NCBI RefSeq assembly: GCF_030530635.1
Contig: NZ_JAUMUL010000010.1
Span: 1-64,000 of the forward strand
Reading direction: 5' to 3'
Length of the DNA stretch: 64,000 nucleotides
Source: Actinomyces sp.
GTDB lineage: Bacteria > Actinomycetota > Actinomycetes > Actinomycetales > Actinomycetaceae
Below the pieces are notes generated by a model. That model was given only the letters and a program-made list of their open reading frames with translations. It ran no database searches and had not been told where the DNA came from. A program made the translations under genes and the position numbers. This document shows, in pieces, positions 26,036 through 34,797 of this stretch (position 1 is the stretch's first letter; each line of letters opens with the position of its first letter).

Positions 26036-26731
26036 AGTCATTGACGTACAGCGTCGGTACCGCGGCGGGCGCGGCACCGGGCCGCTGACCCTGGAGGTGG
26101 CAGCGGGGGAGGTGCTCGGCGTCGTCGGCCCCAACGGGGCGGGCAAGACCACCCTCTTCGGTGCCCTATGCGGGGTGAGCGACTTCCAGTCCGGCACCGT
26201 CCGCCTGGACGGACGCGAGCTGGGGCGGCGCCTGCCCGCCGAGGCCTGTGGCTTCCTGCCCGAGCAAAGTCGGCTGTTCCCACAGCTCACCGCCCGTCAG
26301 GCGTGCCGCTTCGAGGCCGCCATGCGCCGCTGGACCTGGACGACACTGCGCTGGAGGGGCAGCTGGACCGCTTCGGCTGCGCCGACTTCCGCGACACCGA
26401 GGTACGGCACCTGTCCCAGGGAATGATCCGCCGCCTGGGGATCGCCTGCGCCTTCCTCGGCGCCCCTCGGGTGGTGGTGCTGGACGAGCCGCTGAACGGG
26501 CTCGACGTGGAGGGCGTGCTGCTGTTCCGACGCGCCCTGGCCGACTACCTGGACGGCGGCGGCATCGCCCTGATGTCCAGCCACATCCTCAGTGTGCTCG
26601 ACGAGGTGTGCGAGCGGGTGGTGCTGCTCAAGGACGGGCTGGTGGCCGCCACCGTGGACGTGCGCGCCGGCGGCGCCGAGCGGGCCTACCTGGACGCCTT
26701 CGGCGTCGTCGGCGGATCCAGCGGGTCATAG
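26028..26731 (+). pseudogene. ABC transporter ATP-binding gene broken by a one-base frameshift
   Basis: The first half reads MLEVIDVQRRYRGGRGTG through Walker A VVGPNGAGKTTLFGALCG to FEAAMRR in one frame. The second half, LDLDDTALEGQLDRFGCADF, LSQGMIRRLGIACAF, Walker B VVVLDEPLNGLD and H-loop MSSHILSVLDEV, continues in another. Adding one C in the CGCCGC run at about 26325-26331 would join them into a normal 235-residue subunit. Every core motif is otherwise intact, so the break is recent, or a sequencing error. It overlaps the upstream membrane-protein gene by 8 bases. Confidence 0.85.
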
Positions 26732-26747
26732 GGCCAAACGAAACCGC

Positions 26748-28499
26748 CTACCGGGGTGTCCCGATCCGTAGGGCGGCGATGAACTCCTGGTAGAGACCAT
26801 CGCGCTCCAACAGCTCTGCATGCGTGCCCTCATCGCGCACCCTTCCGTCCTCCAGGACGATGATGCGGTCGGCGTCGATCACGGTGGACAGGCGGTGGGC
26901 GATGGTGACCACGGTCCCCGCCTGTGCCAGTTGGAGGATCGCCCTTTGGATCGCGGCCTCGCTGATACCGTCCAGCTGGGCGGTGGCCTCATCGAGCAGT
27001 ACCAGGTCGGGGGAGCGCAGCAGTGCACGCGCAATGGCGAGGCGTTGCCGCTCCCCGCCGGACAGGCTGGTGGCGGCCACCTGCGCGTCGATTCCCTCGG
27101 GCAACTGACGCACGCGGTCCGCTAGGCCGACTGCGTCGAGTGCCCGCCACACCTCCGCAGCGTCGGCATCCGGATGCCGGTAGTGAACATTATCCCGGAT
27201 GGTGCCCGGAATAACAGGCGTCTCCTGCTCCACATAGGAGATCCGCGAGCGGACCTGATCGATGCTGAGACGGTTGTACGGGACGCCGTCGAGTTCAAGG
27301 CTTCCGGAACTCGGCTCAAGGAATCGCAGGAGCAGGGAGAACACCGTCGTCTTGCCCGCACCGGAGGGGCCCACCAGGGCCACGTGCCCGGTGCGGGGGA
27401 TTTCCAGGCTCACTTGGCTCAGGGCCGGTTGCTTCGCGTCGGCGTACTGGGCGACTACGCCGCGCAGCACGATCCTGGGCGAGTCCTCCGCATTGGCGAC
27501 GTCGGTGGCGCCGCCCGGAACCGTGTGCAGATCCTCGAGTTCCAGATGCTGGGTCTCACGAATGCGTCCGGCCGCCGCGATGCCGGACTGCAACTGGGTG
27601 AAGGCCATGGTCAGGTTGCTGATCGGAGTCACGAGGTTGAAGGCGTATAGCAGGAAGGCGACGAGTGTGGAAACGGCCAGTGCCCCGGTACTCACCCGCC
27701 AGGCCCCGAAACCGAGGATGGCGATGATCCCCAGCTGTAGTCCGCCGCCGGCGACGACCCCGGTCGTGGCCGAGATCCACACCGAGCGGACCGCGAACTT
27801 GGCCGCGGTCTGCGCCCGGTCCTGTGAGGCGGCTACTTCCCGGTCCTCGGCGCGTGAGGCCTTGACGGTGCGCAGGGCGCGCATACCGGACTCGAGCGAG
27901 CCGCCGAGCTCGCCCAGTGAGTCCTGGGCGCGCTTGTCTGCCTCGCCGATCATGGGCATGAGGATGATCATGGGGACGGCGATGATCATGAGGGTGATGA
28001 GCGTGGCGATGAGCAGGGGCACGTCGAGGACCGCCATGAGCGCGATGGTGCCGACCAGTGCCACCGCTCCGTCCACCAGCTGAGTGACGGAAGTGGTGGT
28101 CGCCTCCCGCAGCAGCACCGTATCGCTGGTGACGCGGGTGACCAGTTCTCCGGTGCGGATGCGCTGCACCTGCTGCAGTTTGGCGCGGAAGAACCGGCTG
28201 ATGAGGGAGCGGCGCGCGTCCAGCACGATGTTCTCCGCCAGCTGCCCCAGCACTACGTACTGCGCGAAGCTAGCAATCGCCCCCACCACGAACAAAGCCA
28301 CCAGCAGCCCCACCGGCTGCAGCAGGTCGACACCCGTTCCCAGGGTGTCCAGGACCCACTTGGTGACCATGGGGGTGGCCAGCGAGCTGGCAGTTCCTGC
28401 CAGCCCGAGCACGACCCCGATGGACAGCACCTTCCAGTGCGGCTTGATGTACTGCCACAGGACACGTATGCGCTCCCGGTTCTCCTCACGCGTCGCCAT
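26748..28499 (-). CDS. ABC exporter with fused membrane and ATPase domains
   Basis: This 583-residue half-transporter has six membrane helices (about 20-310) and a C-terminal ATPase: Walker A VGPSGAGKTTVFSLLLRFLE, signature SLSGGERQRLAIARALL, Walker B LVLLDEATAQLDG and H-loop IAHRLST, all consensus, so a homodimer could be active. The family exports lipids, peptides or drugs. It starts about 110 bp after the Xre gene, in the same direction as the ATPase-permease-Xre operon, and may be its last member. No precursor peptide gene was seen nearby. Confidence 0.88.
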   Translation of the reverse strand: MATREENRERIRVLWQYIKPHWKVLSIGVVLGLAGTASSLATPMVTKWVLDTLGTGVDLLQPVGLLVALFVVGAIASFAQYVVLGQLAENIVLDARRSLISRFFRAKLQQVQRIRTGELVTRVTSDTVLLREATTTSVTQLVDGAVALVGTIALMAVLDVPLLIATLITLMIIAVPMIILMPMIGEADKRAQDSLGELGGSLESGMRALRTVKASRAEDREVAASQDRAQTAAKFAVRSVWISATTGVVAGGGLQLGIIAILGFGAWRVSTGALAVSTLVAFLLYAFNLVTPISNLTMAFTQLQSGIAAAGRIRETQHLELEDLHTVPGGATDVANAEDSPRIVLRGVVAQYADAKQPALSQVSLEIPRTGHVALVGPSGAGKTTVFSLLLRFLEPSSGSLELDGVPYNRLSIDQVRSRISYVEQETPVIPGTIRDNVHYRHPDADAAEVWRALDAVGLADRVRQLPEGIDAQVAATSLSGGERQRLAIARALLRSPDLVLLDEATAQLDGISEAAIQRAILQLAQAGTVVTIAHRLSTVIDADRIIVLEDGRVRDEGTHAELLERDGLYQEFIAALRIGTPR

Positions 28500-28609
28500 G
28501 AGGTCAATGAAAGCCCAATTCCTATGGGGCGCAGGTGCGGTTAGCCCAACAGCTGAATGCCTTATGGGCCGGCTTCGGCGAGAGCGGGCGCCCGGAGCGC
28601 CTCAGCTGC

Positions 28610-28834
28610 TCAGGTGAGAGGCGGGAACTCCTCCAGGGAGAACACCGACTCCACGGGAACGTCGAAGTAGCGGGCGATGCGCAGCGCCAGGTACAGCGAC
28701 GGGGCGTACTCTCCGCGTTCCAGATAGCCGACCGTCTGGTAGTGCACGCCGAGCGCCTCCGCCAGCTGCCGTCGGCTGATCCTGCGGTCCGCGCGCAGCA
28801 CGGCGATCCGGTTGTGAACGACCTCTCCGGACAT
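28610..28834 (-). CDS. Xre-type helix-turn-helix regulator
   Basis: This 74-residue protein is almost entirely a Cro/Xre DNA-binding domain: IAVLRADRRISRRQLAEAL and GVHYQTVGYLERGEYAPSLY. Small Xre proteins of this form often sit beside ABC permeases. It lies 1 bp after the permease gene, so it belongs to the same operon, and is the likely regulator of the operon promoter near 30.63 kb. Confidence 0.88.
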   Translation of the reverse strand: MSGEVVHNRIAVLRADRRISRRQLAEALGVHYQTVGYLERGEYAPSLYLALRIARYFDVPVESVFSLEEFPPLT

Positions 28835-28835
28835 T

Positions 28836-29687
28836 TCACAGCCCAGTCTGCGAGCGGATCGTCGACTGGGTGCGGTTCAGGCCGCCGATCGTCTCCTTGC
28901 GGAAGCTGCGGCGAATGACCGGCGGCACCAGCGCGAAGCCGACGACGACCCAGGCCAGCAGCACCCCGAAGCCCAACGCCGGGTGGAAGACGCCACCGAT
29001 CTCCCAGGACGGATCACCCACGAGCGCCCACCGGGTCAGATGCCCGGACCAGTAGGTCGGCAGCACCATTTGAATGCCCTGTACCCAGCCCGGCAGGGCG
29101 GAGGTCGGGTAGCAGTAACCGGTCGCTACGAGTGCAATGCAAACCAGAAAGCTCACCATGTAACTGTAAACGCCGCGGATGAACGCGCTGAGGAAGAACC
29201 CGAGTGGTGCGCACGCCAGCGAGGCCAGCGCGGCAATGAGTAGGCAGAGCAGCGCCGTCCCGGTGGTGGGTGTGGCGATAGGGATGAAGAGAACGGCGCC
29301 CAGGAGGATCATCGCCTGCATGATGAGCACCTGCGCCACGGTGGAGAGCGTCTTGCCGATCGCCCAGGTGAGCGGTCCGTGCGGGAGGATACGCACCCGC
29401 AGTAATGCGCCGCCGATTCGGTCGGTATAGGTCTCCCCGCCGATCTGCATCATGACGAGACTGGCGAAGCCACCGACGCTGCCGGCCGCGAACATCGTGC
29501 CGAAGGCGCTGGAAGACCCGAAACCTTGGAGTGGACCGTCGCTTATCCGGGAGACGACCAATATGGCGGCTACCGCAAACAAGATAGACATAGCTCCGGC
29601 TCCCATGATGTTCGGGCGCAGGTCACCATAGGCCTGACGCGACGCGGCGCGTAGCACGGATAGGGGCAGGGATCGGGTGGGGCTCAT
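28836..29687 (-). CDS. ABC-2-like transporter permease
   Basis: This 283-residue membrane protein has six hydrophobic segments in the ABC-2 layout. After the second comes GGETYTDRIGGALLRVRILP, the cytoplasmic loop typical of this family, and a later LACAPLGFFLSAFIRGVYSY. Its ATG overlaps the stop of the upstream ATPase gene. The substrate is not evident. Confidence 0.88.
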   Translation of the reverse strand: MSPTRSLPLSVLRAASRQAYGDLRPNIMGAGAMSILFAVAAILVVSRISDGPLQGFGSSSAFGTMFAAGSVGGFASLVMMQIGGETYTDRIGGALLRVRILPHGPLTWAIGKTLSTVAQVLIMQAMILLGAVLFIPIATPTTGTALLCLLIAALASLACAPLGFFLSAFIRGVYSYMVSFLVCIALVATGYCYPTSALPGWVQGIQMVLPTYWSGHLTRWALVGDPSWEIGGVFHPALGFGVLLAWVVVGFALVPPVIRRSFRKETIGGLNRTQSTIRSQTGL

Positions 29688-30607
29688 TACTGGGACTCCT
29701 GGATACTGAGGGTGATTTGGTGGCTGTCACTGCTTGGATCGGTCGGGCCGGTGTCCGTCGACTGGGAAACCAGCGCGAGGTAGGCCTCCTCCAAGGTCGG
29801 ACGGGTGACCGTCAACCCGCTGATCGCGTCCAGATCCAGACGTTGCAGGAAGCGCTCGGGGGCGGAGGTGGCGTGCACGTGGCGCTCGCCGTCCTGCAGC
29901 CAGGTCACCTCCGCCTTGCGGCCGAGCTTTTCGCGCAACTCGGTGACGGTGCCGTCGGCGATGATCCGGCCCGCCGCCATAATGACCACGCGCGAGGCCA
30001 GGCGCTCGGCCTCGGACAGGTCATGCGTGGTCATCAACACGGTAGCGCGGTCGTCGACGCGCTCCATGAGCAGATCGTGCAGGCGGGCCTTGGAGGCGGG
30101 GTCCAGACCCGTCGTCGGCTCATCAAGAATCAGCAGCTCCGGGCGCCCCAGCAGCGCCGCCGCGAAATCGAGCGTGCGGCGCTGCCCTCCCGAGAGTCGG
30201 GACAGACGCGAGTCGGACTTGTCGGCCAGACCTACGGCGTCGAGCACCTCGGCCACCGTGGCCACCCGCACCGTTGTGGTCAGCTGCATGGAACGAATCC
30301 ACTCCAACTGATCCTTGACCCGCCACTTGGCGTGATCGGTCCAGTTCTGCTGCACCAGCCCGATCCGCGCCCAGAAAGCCGCATCCGCGCGGCGCGGATC
30401 TGCGCCGAAGACGCGGACGCTGCCCGAGCGCGGGCGCAGTGAGCCGAGCAGGTTCTCCACCAACGTGGTCTTGCCGACGCCGTTAGGGCCCAACAGGCAG
30501 ACGACCTCGCCGGGCTGGACCGTGAGGCTGACGTTGTGCAGCACGGGGTTCTTGCCATAGGCGAAGTCGACGCCCCGGGCGGCGATTATGGGCGGGGCAG
30601 CGGACAT
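29687..30607 (-). CDS. ABC transporter ATP-binding protein
   Basis: This 306-residue subunit has Walker A LLGPNGVGKTTLVENLLG (about 37-54), Q-loop GLVQQNWTDHAKW, signature LSGGQRRTLDFAAALLG, Walker B LLILDEPTTGLDP and H-loop MTTHDLSEAERLA. A C-terminal extension of about 80 residues (EVTWLQDGERHVHATSAPER) matches the regulatory tail of CcmA/DrrA-like subunits. It opens the operon ATPase-permease-Xre, with a palindrome just upstream. Confidence 0.92.
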   Translation of the reverse strand: MSAAPPIIAARGVDFAYGKNPVLHNVSLTVQPGEVVCLLGPNGVGKTTLVENLLGSLRPRSGSVRVFGADPRRADAAFWARIGLVQQNWTDHAKWRVKDQLEWIRSMQLTTTVRVATVAEVLDAVGLADKSDSRLSRLSGGQRRTLDFAAALLGRPELLILDEPTTGLDPASKARLHDLLMERVDDRATVLMTTHDLSEAERLASRVVIMAAGRIIADGTVTELREKLGRKAEVTWLQDGERHVHATSAPERFLQRLDLDAISGLTVTRPTLEEAYLALVSQSTDTGPTDPSSDSHQITLSIQESQ

Positions 30608-30623
30608 GGCCGCTCCTTCCTGG

Positions 30624-30652
30624 TAGGTACGCTATCGAATATAGCAGACCTA
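30624..30652. promoter_or_regulatory. Candidate operator upstream of the ABC-Xre operon
   Basis: An imperfect inverted repeat has arms of 12 bases (TAGGTACGCTAT and ATAGCAGACCTA, 10 of 12 pairing) around CGAAT. It starts 17 bp upstream of the ATPase start codon and includes a TATATT hexamer on the minus strand that could serve as a -10. It is a plausible site for the operon's own Xre regulator. Confidence 0.45.
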
Positions 30653-30773
30653 CTACATATTGCGTCTAACGCTGACGGTCGCTTGGTGCCGAGAGACTCG
30701 GGTCCGCCGCGCACACGCCGTCCACACTGTGACCTGGCGTGGCGGATCGGCGGATTCGCGGTACGGTGTCTCC

Positions 30774-30833
30774 GTGCGCGCGACCTTGGTTCGGGAGCGG
30801 AACCTCCTGCTTAGTCGCCGCGGCGGGGCCTGA
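30774..30833 (+). CDS. leuL: leu operon leader peptide
   Basis: A 19-codon frame starts GTG at 30774 and ends TGA at 30831. It encodes MRATLVRERNLLLSRRGGA. Three consecutive leucine codons (CTC CTG CTT) sit just before an SRRGGA end. Leucine runs in a short frame upstream of leuA are the hallmark of transcription attenuation: ribosome stalling when charged leucyl-tRNA is scarce favours an antiterminator. It lies about 107 bp before leuA. It is too short for standard gene callers. Confidence 0.7.
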   Translation: MRATLVRERNLLLSRRGGA

Positions 30834-30939
30834 ACAGGCCGGCACCCCGACCGCGGCTTACTTTCGCGTAGCCAGCCAACCCCGGCGCGCCGGGCTCCGG
30901 CGCCGGGAGCCAGCACACCGTTCAGGAGAACCCAGACCC
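30834..30939 (+). promoter_or_regulatory. leuA attenuator region
   Basis: After the leader peptide stop, the sequence can form alternative GC-rich hairpins: the perfect palindrome CCCGGCGCGCCGGG at 30881-30894 and a competing stem GGCTCC/GGAGCC at 30893-30911 that abuts the leuA ribosome-binding site (CAGGAGA, about 30923). The mutually exclusive pairing fits attenuation or occlusion of translation; the fold was not computed. Confidence 0.45.
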
Positions 30940-32718
30940 ATGCGAACCGCCCGCCCCGCCCCGCAGCAGCCCTCCGGCATGCCCTTTTCCAAGTACCGGC
31001 CCTTCCTCGACACCGTGGAGACCTCCCTGCCGGACCGCACCTGGCCGAATAAGCGCATCACCCGCGCGCCCCGCTGGCTCACCACCGACCTGCGCGACGG
31101 AAACCAGTCCCTCATCGAGCCCATGGGGTCCATCGCCAAGCGTGCCGTCTTCGACCTGCTTGTGCGCATGGGCTTCAAGGAGATCGAGGTCGGCTTCCCC
31201 GCCGCCTCCCAGACCGACTACGACTTCGTGCGCTCGCTGGTGGACGATGACGCCATTCCTGCCGACGTCACGATCTCCGTGCTCACCCAGTCCCGTAGCG
31301 ACCTGATCGACCGCACCCTGGACGCCTGCGTCGGCGCCCCACGCGCCACCGTCCACCTGTACAACGCCCTGTCCCCCCTGTTCCGTGAAGTTGTCTTTCG
31401 CATGGATAGGGATGACATCCGCGAGCTTGCCGTTGACGGAACCCGCCAGGTCATGGCGAGGGCGGAGAAGGTGCTCACCGATGACACCATCTTCGGCTAC
31501 GAGTACTCCCCGGAGATCTTCGTGGACACCGAGCGCGAGTACGCACTTGAGGTGTGCGAGGCCGTCATGGGCGTGTGGCAGCCCGAGGACGACCGCGAGA
31601 TCATCCTCAACCTGCCGGCCACCGTCGAGCGGGCCACCCCCAATGTCTACGCCGACCAGATCGAATGGATGAGCCGCAACCTCTCCCACCGCGACGCCGT
31701 GTGCCTGTCCATCCACAACCACAACGACCGCGGCTCCGGCATCGCCGCAGCAGAGCTGGGGCTGCTCGCCGGTGCCGACCGCGTGGAGGGCTGCCTGTTC
31801 GGCCACGGCGAGCGCACCGGCAACGTCGACCTGGTCACCCTGGCCCTGAACCTGTTCAGCCAGGGCGTCGACCCCATGCTCGACCTGTCCGACATTGACG
31901 AGGTCCGGCGCGTTGTCGAACACTCCACCCAGATGGACGTGCCCCCGCGCACCCCCTACGCCGGTGAACTCGTCTACACCTCCTTCTCCGGCTCCCACCA
32001 GGACGCCATCAAGAAGGGCTTCGCAGCGCGCGCCGAAAAGGTTGCCGCGAAGGTAGGCAGCGGCCTGAGCCAAGCCGAGGCCGAGGTGGCCGTGCCCTGG
32101 TCCATGCCCTACCTTCCCATCGACCCCCACGACGTCGGCCGCTCCTACGAGGCCGTGGTGCGAGTGAACTCCCAGTCCGGCAAGGGCGGAGTGTCCTACC
32201 TGCTGCGTACCACCCACAACCTGGACCTGCCCCGCCGCCTGCAGATCGAGTTCTCCAACATCGTTCAGCATCACACCGACACCTACGGCGGCGAGGTGGA
32301 CGCGGGCGACCTGTGGTCGATCTTCACCGACGAGTACCTGCCGGCCGCGGCCGCCCCCGGCGTCGACCTGCCCACCTGGGGCCGTTACAGCCTCAAGGGG
32401 GCCACGCTCACCGCCGTCGGCGATGACGAGTCCATCCTCACCGTCACCATCTCCGACGGCGAGGAACGCAAACTGCTCACCGCATCCGGCTCCGGCCCAC
32501 TCGATGCCTTCGTCACCGCGCTGGAACAGACCGGTATCCAGGTGCGTATCCTCGACTACGCCGAGCACGCCCTCAGCGAGGGGCGCGATGCGCGCGCAGC
32601 CTGTTACGTCGAGTGCGAGGTCGGCGGCCAGGTCCTGTGGGGTGTCGGCATCGACTCCTCCATCACCACGGCCTCCTTCAAGGCCGTCATCTCCGCCGTC
32701 AACCGCGCCATGCGCTGA
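30940..32718 (+). CDS. leuA: 2-isopropylmalate synthase
   Basis: LeuA condenses acetyl-CoA with 2-oxoisovalerate, the committed step of leucine synthesis. The 592-residue length is the long actinobacterial form. The TIM-barrel catalytic domain shows LTTDLRDGNQSLIEPM, VGFPAASQTDYDF and the HxH metal site in CLSIHNHNDRGSG, with GCLFGHGERTGNVDLVTLAL. The C-terminal leucine-binding regulatory domain follows from about residue 450. The ATG at 30940 has CAGGAGA upstream; upstream in-frame codons belong to the leader region. The leader peptide indicates leucine control. Confidence 0.96.
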   Translation: MRTARPAPQQPSGMPFSKYRPFLDTVETSLPDRTWPNKRITRAPRWLTTDLRDGNQSLIEPMGSIAKRAVFDLLVRMGFKEIEVGFPAASQTDYDFVRSLVDDDAIPADVTISVLTQSRSDLIDRTLDACVGAPRATVHLYNALSPLFREVVFRMDRDDIRELAVDGTRQVMARAEKVLTDDTIFGYEYSPEIFVDTEREYALEVCEAVMGVWQPEDDREIILNLPATVERATPNVYADQIEWMSRNLSHRDAVCLSIHNHNDRGSGIAAAELGLLAGADRVEGCLFGHGERTGNVDLVTLALNLFSQGVDPMLDLSDIDEVRRVVEHSTQMDVPPRTPYAGELVYTSFSGSHQDAIKKGFAARAEKVAAKVGSGLSQAEAEVAVPWSMPYLPIDPHDVGRSYEAVVRVNSQSGKGGVSYLLRTTHNLDLPRRLQIEFSNIVQHHTDTYGGEVDAGDLWSIFTDEYLPAAAAPGVDLPTWGRYSLKGATLTAVGDDESILTVTISDGEERKLLTASGSGPLDAFVTALEQTGIQVRILDYAEHALSEGRDARAACYVECEVGGQVLWGVGIDSSITTASFKAVISAVNRAMR

Positions 32719-32729
32719 CGGAGGCGCCG

Positions 32730-33479
32730 TTGGGGGAGAGGCTCTACCGGGACGAGGCCATCGTCCTGCGCACCTACAAGCTGGGTGAAGCCGACCGCAT
32801 CATCGTCATGCTCACCCGTGCCCACGGGCAGGTGCGTGCCGTCGCCAAGGGAGTGCGTCGCACCACCTCCCGCTTCGGCGCACGCCTGGAGCCCTTCTCC
32901 ATGATCGACGTGCAGCTGCACGCCGGGCGGAGCCTGGACGTGGTCACCCAGGTGGAGACCATTGACCCCTTCGGTCGCAACATCGCCGCCGACTACGCCA
33001 TGTTCACCTGCGCCGAGACCATGGCGGAGACGGCGGAACGGCTGACCCAGGATGACGGCGACCTGGGCACCAGCGACTCCCCGCAGCAGTTCCTGCTGCT
33101 GTACGGGGCGCTGTCAGCCCTGGCGCGCCGGCGCCACGCCCCCGGTCTGGTACTCGACTCCTACCTACTGCGGGCCCTCGCCCTGGCCGGCTGGGCACCC
33201 TCCTGCTACGACTGCGCCCGCTGCGGCGCACCCGGCCCTCACACCGCCTTCCACGTGCAGGCGGGCGGCACTGTCTGTGCCACATGCCGACCCGCCGGCG
33301 CCGTCGACGTCGAACCCGGCGCCATGGCCCTGCTCGGCGCCCTGCTCTCCGGCAACTGGGAGGTGGCCGACGCCTCGAGCCAGCGCCAGCGCTCCGAGGC
33401 CTCCGGCTGCGTGTCCGCCTACCTGACCTGGCACCTGGAACGGCGCCTGCGCTCCCTCTCCCTCGTAGAAAGGGCATGA
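32730..33479 (+). CDS. recO: DNA repair protein RecO
   Basis: RecO loads RecA on SSB-coated DNA in the RecF pathway. The 249-residue product starts with an OB fold (YRDEAIVLRTYKLGEADRII, then VRAVAKGVRRTTSRFGARLE) and has a helical C-terminus with a zinc-ribbon-like CYDCARCGAPG and VCATCR (about 170-205). I chose the TTG at 32730 because GGAGG precedes it at proper spacing and the family begins here; any upstream start would lie within leuA. It is followed by uppS after 1 base. Confidence 0.92.
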   Translation: MGERLYRDEAIVLRTYKLGEADRIIVMLTRAHGQVRAVAKGVRRTTSRFGARLEPFSMIDVQLHAGRSLDVVTQVETIDPFGRNIAADYAMFTCAETMAETAERLTQDDGDLGTSDSPQQFLLLYGALSALARRRHAPGLVLDSYLLRALALAGWAPSCYDCARCGAPGPHTAFHVQAGGTVCATCRPAGAVDVEPGAMALLGALLSGNWEVADASSQRQRSEASGCVSAYLTWHLERRLRSLSLVERA

Positions 33480-33480
33480 C

Positions 33481-34314
33481 ATGGCTGACGCCACTGATTC
33501 CGCACCCGCCGACGGGACCGGCGCTAATCCGTACCCCCTCGACGTCGTCCCCCTCCACCGTGAGGGGCTCACTCCGCCGGCCCTCGATCCGGCAGCAGTG
33601 CCAGCGCACGTCGCCTGCGTCATGGACGGCAACGGTCGCTGGGCCAATGCCCGCGGCCTGCCCCGCACCGAGGGGCACCGGGTGGGGGAGTCGACCATGA
33701 TGGATGTGATCGCCGGCGCCGTCGAGCTGGGCATCAAGGAGCTGAGCGTGTACGCCTTCTCCACCGAGAACTGGAGGCGCTCGCCCGCGGAGGTGCGCTT
33801 CCTGATGGGCTTCACCCGCTCCGTGCTGCGCGCCCAGACCGATGACCTGCTGGCCTGGGGCGTGCGCGTGAACTGGGTGGGGCGCGAGCCGAAGTTGTGG
33901 AAGTCGGTACTCAAGGAGGTGCGCCGCTCCGAGCGCATCACCGCCGACAACGACACCATGGTGCTGAACATGTGCCTGAACTACGGCGGCCGGGCCGAGA
34001 TTGCCGACGCTGCCCGCGCAATCGCCCGCGACGTGGAGGCCGGGCGGCTGCGGGCGGCGTCGATCAGTGAGAAGACCGTGCAGCGCTACCTCTACTCCCC
34101 ACATATGCGGGATGTGGACCTGTTCATCCGCACCGGCGGGGAGCAGCGCACCAGCAATTTCCTGATGTGGTCCTCCGCCTACGCGGAGCTGTACTTCTCC
34201 GACCTGCCCTGGCCCGAGTTCGACCGCACCGAGCTGTGGCGCGCCTGCGAGGCCTACGCGCACCGGGAGCGGCGCTTCGGTGGCGCCGTCGACCGGGTGA
34301 CGTCCGAGTCCTGA
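33481..34314 (+). CDS. uppS: Isoprenyl (undecaprenyl/decaprenyl) diphosphate synthase
   Basis: This cis-prenyltransferase builds the C50-55 lipid carrier of cell-wall synthesis. The 277-residue product has the signature HVACVMDGNGRWANARGLPR with the catalytic Asp (about residue 46), GHRVGESTMMDVI, LSVYAFSTENWRRSP, LNYGGRAEI, and DLFIRTGGEQRTSNFL near the C-terminus. An N-terminal extension of about 35 residues precedes the core. It sits directly after recO, a standard actinobacterial pair. Confidence 0.95.
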   Translation: MADATDSAPADGTGANPYPLDVVPLHREGLTPPALDPAAVPAHVACVMDGNGRWANARGLPRTEGHRVGESTMMDVIAGAVELGIKELSVYAFSTENWRRSPAEVRFLMGFTRSVLRAQTDDLLAWGVRVNWVGREPKLWKSVLKEVRRSERITADNDTMVLNMCLNYGGRAEIADAARAIARDVEAGRLRAASISEKTVQRYLYSPHMRDVDLFIRTGGEQRTSNFLMWSSAYAELYFSDLPWPEFDRTELWRACEAYAHRERRFGGAVDRVTSES

Positions 34315-34323
34315 CCCCGGCGA

Positions 34324-34390
34324 TGCCACTTCAACCGACCTCGGCACGTAAGATCTACCGATCTCGGTGCGTAAGATCTACCGACCTCGG
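34324..34390 (+). repeat. 23-bp tandem intergenic repeat, copy set 2 (overlaps zur stop)
   Basis: Two 23-base units, 34343-34365 and 34366-34388, follow a partial unit at 34324-34342. The form is GGCACGTAAGATC then TACCGATCTC, so it differs from set 1 at a few positions. It follows the uppS stop and provides the last three codons and the stop of the convergent zur gene. Confidence 0.85.
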
Positions 34391-34797
34391 GAGCAGATGG
34401 GACACAGGCCGAAGAACTCAACCGTGTGCTCCACGTCCGTGTACCCCTGCTCGGCGGAGACCCGGCGGATCCACTCCTCCAGCTCACCGCCGGCCACCTC
34501 CACGGTGCGCCCGCAGGAGCGGCAGACGATGTGATGGTGGTGCCCGGGGCGCTCGCACTCCCGGTACAGGACCTCGCCGTCGGAGCTGCGGATCTGATCC
34601 ACCTGACCGGCTTCCGCCATAGCCGTCAGATTGCGGTATACCGTCGCCAGCCCCACCTTCGTGCCCTCCGCCTGCAGGGCGGCATGAATCTGCTGGGCGG
34701 AGCGGAATCCGTCGCTGCGGGTCAGTATGTCGGCTACAGCGGCCCGCTGCCAGGTGGAGCGATGCCGCACCGAACCGTCTCCGGCTGTACTGCTCAT
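34378..34797 (-). CDS. zur: Fur-family zinc uptake regulator Zur
   Basis: Zur represses zinc-uptake genes when zinc is replete. The 139-residue protein has the winged helix with RSAQQIHAALQAEG and VGLATVYRNLTAMAEAGQVD, and the metal-binding part: CERPGHHHHIVCRSCGRTVEV plus FFGLCPIC near the end, carrying the structural Cys4 site and the His-rich regulatory site. Placement in the znuACB operon identifies it as Zur rather than Fur. Its final Arg-Gly-Arg and stop are read from the 23-bp repeat, so its end may have been altered by repeat insertion. It overlaps znuB by 4 bases. Confidence 0.93.
   Translation of the reverse strand: MSSTAGDGSVRHRSTWQRAAVADILTRSDGFRSAQQIHAALQAEGTKVGLATVYRNLTAMAEAGQVDQIRSSDGEVLYRECERPGHHHHIVCRSCGRTVEVAGGELEEWIRRVSAEQGYTDVEHTVEFFGLCPICSRGR

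Noticed and set aside
30922..32568. 548-codon minus-strand open frame opposite leuA
   Set aside because: Low-complexity translation mirroring leuA codons; leuA itself has full family motifs.
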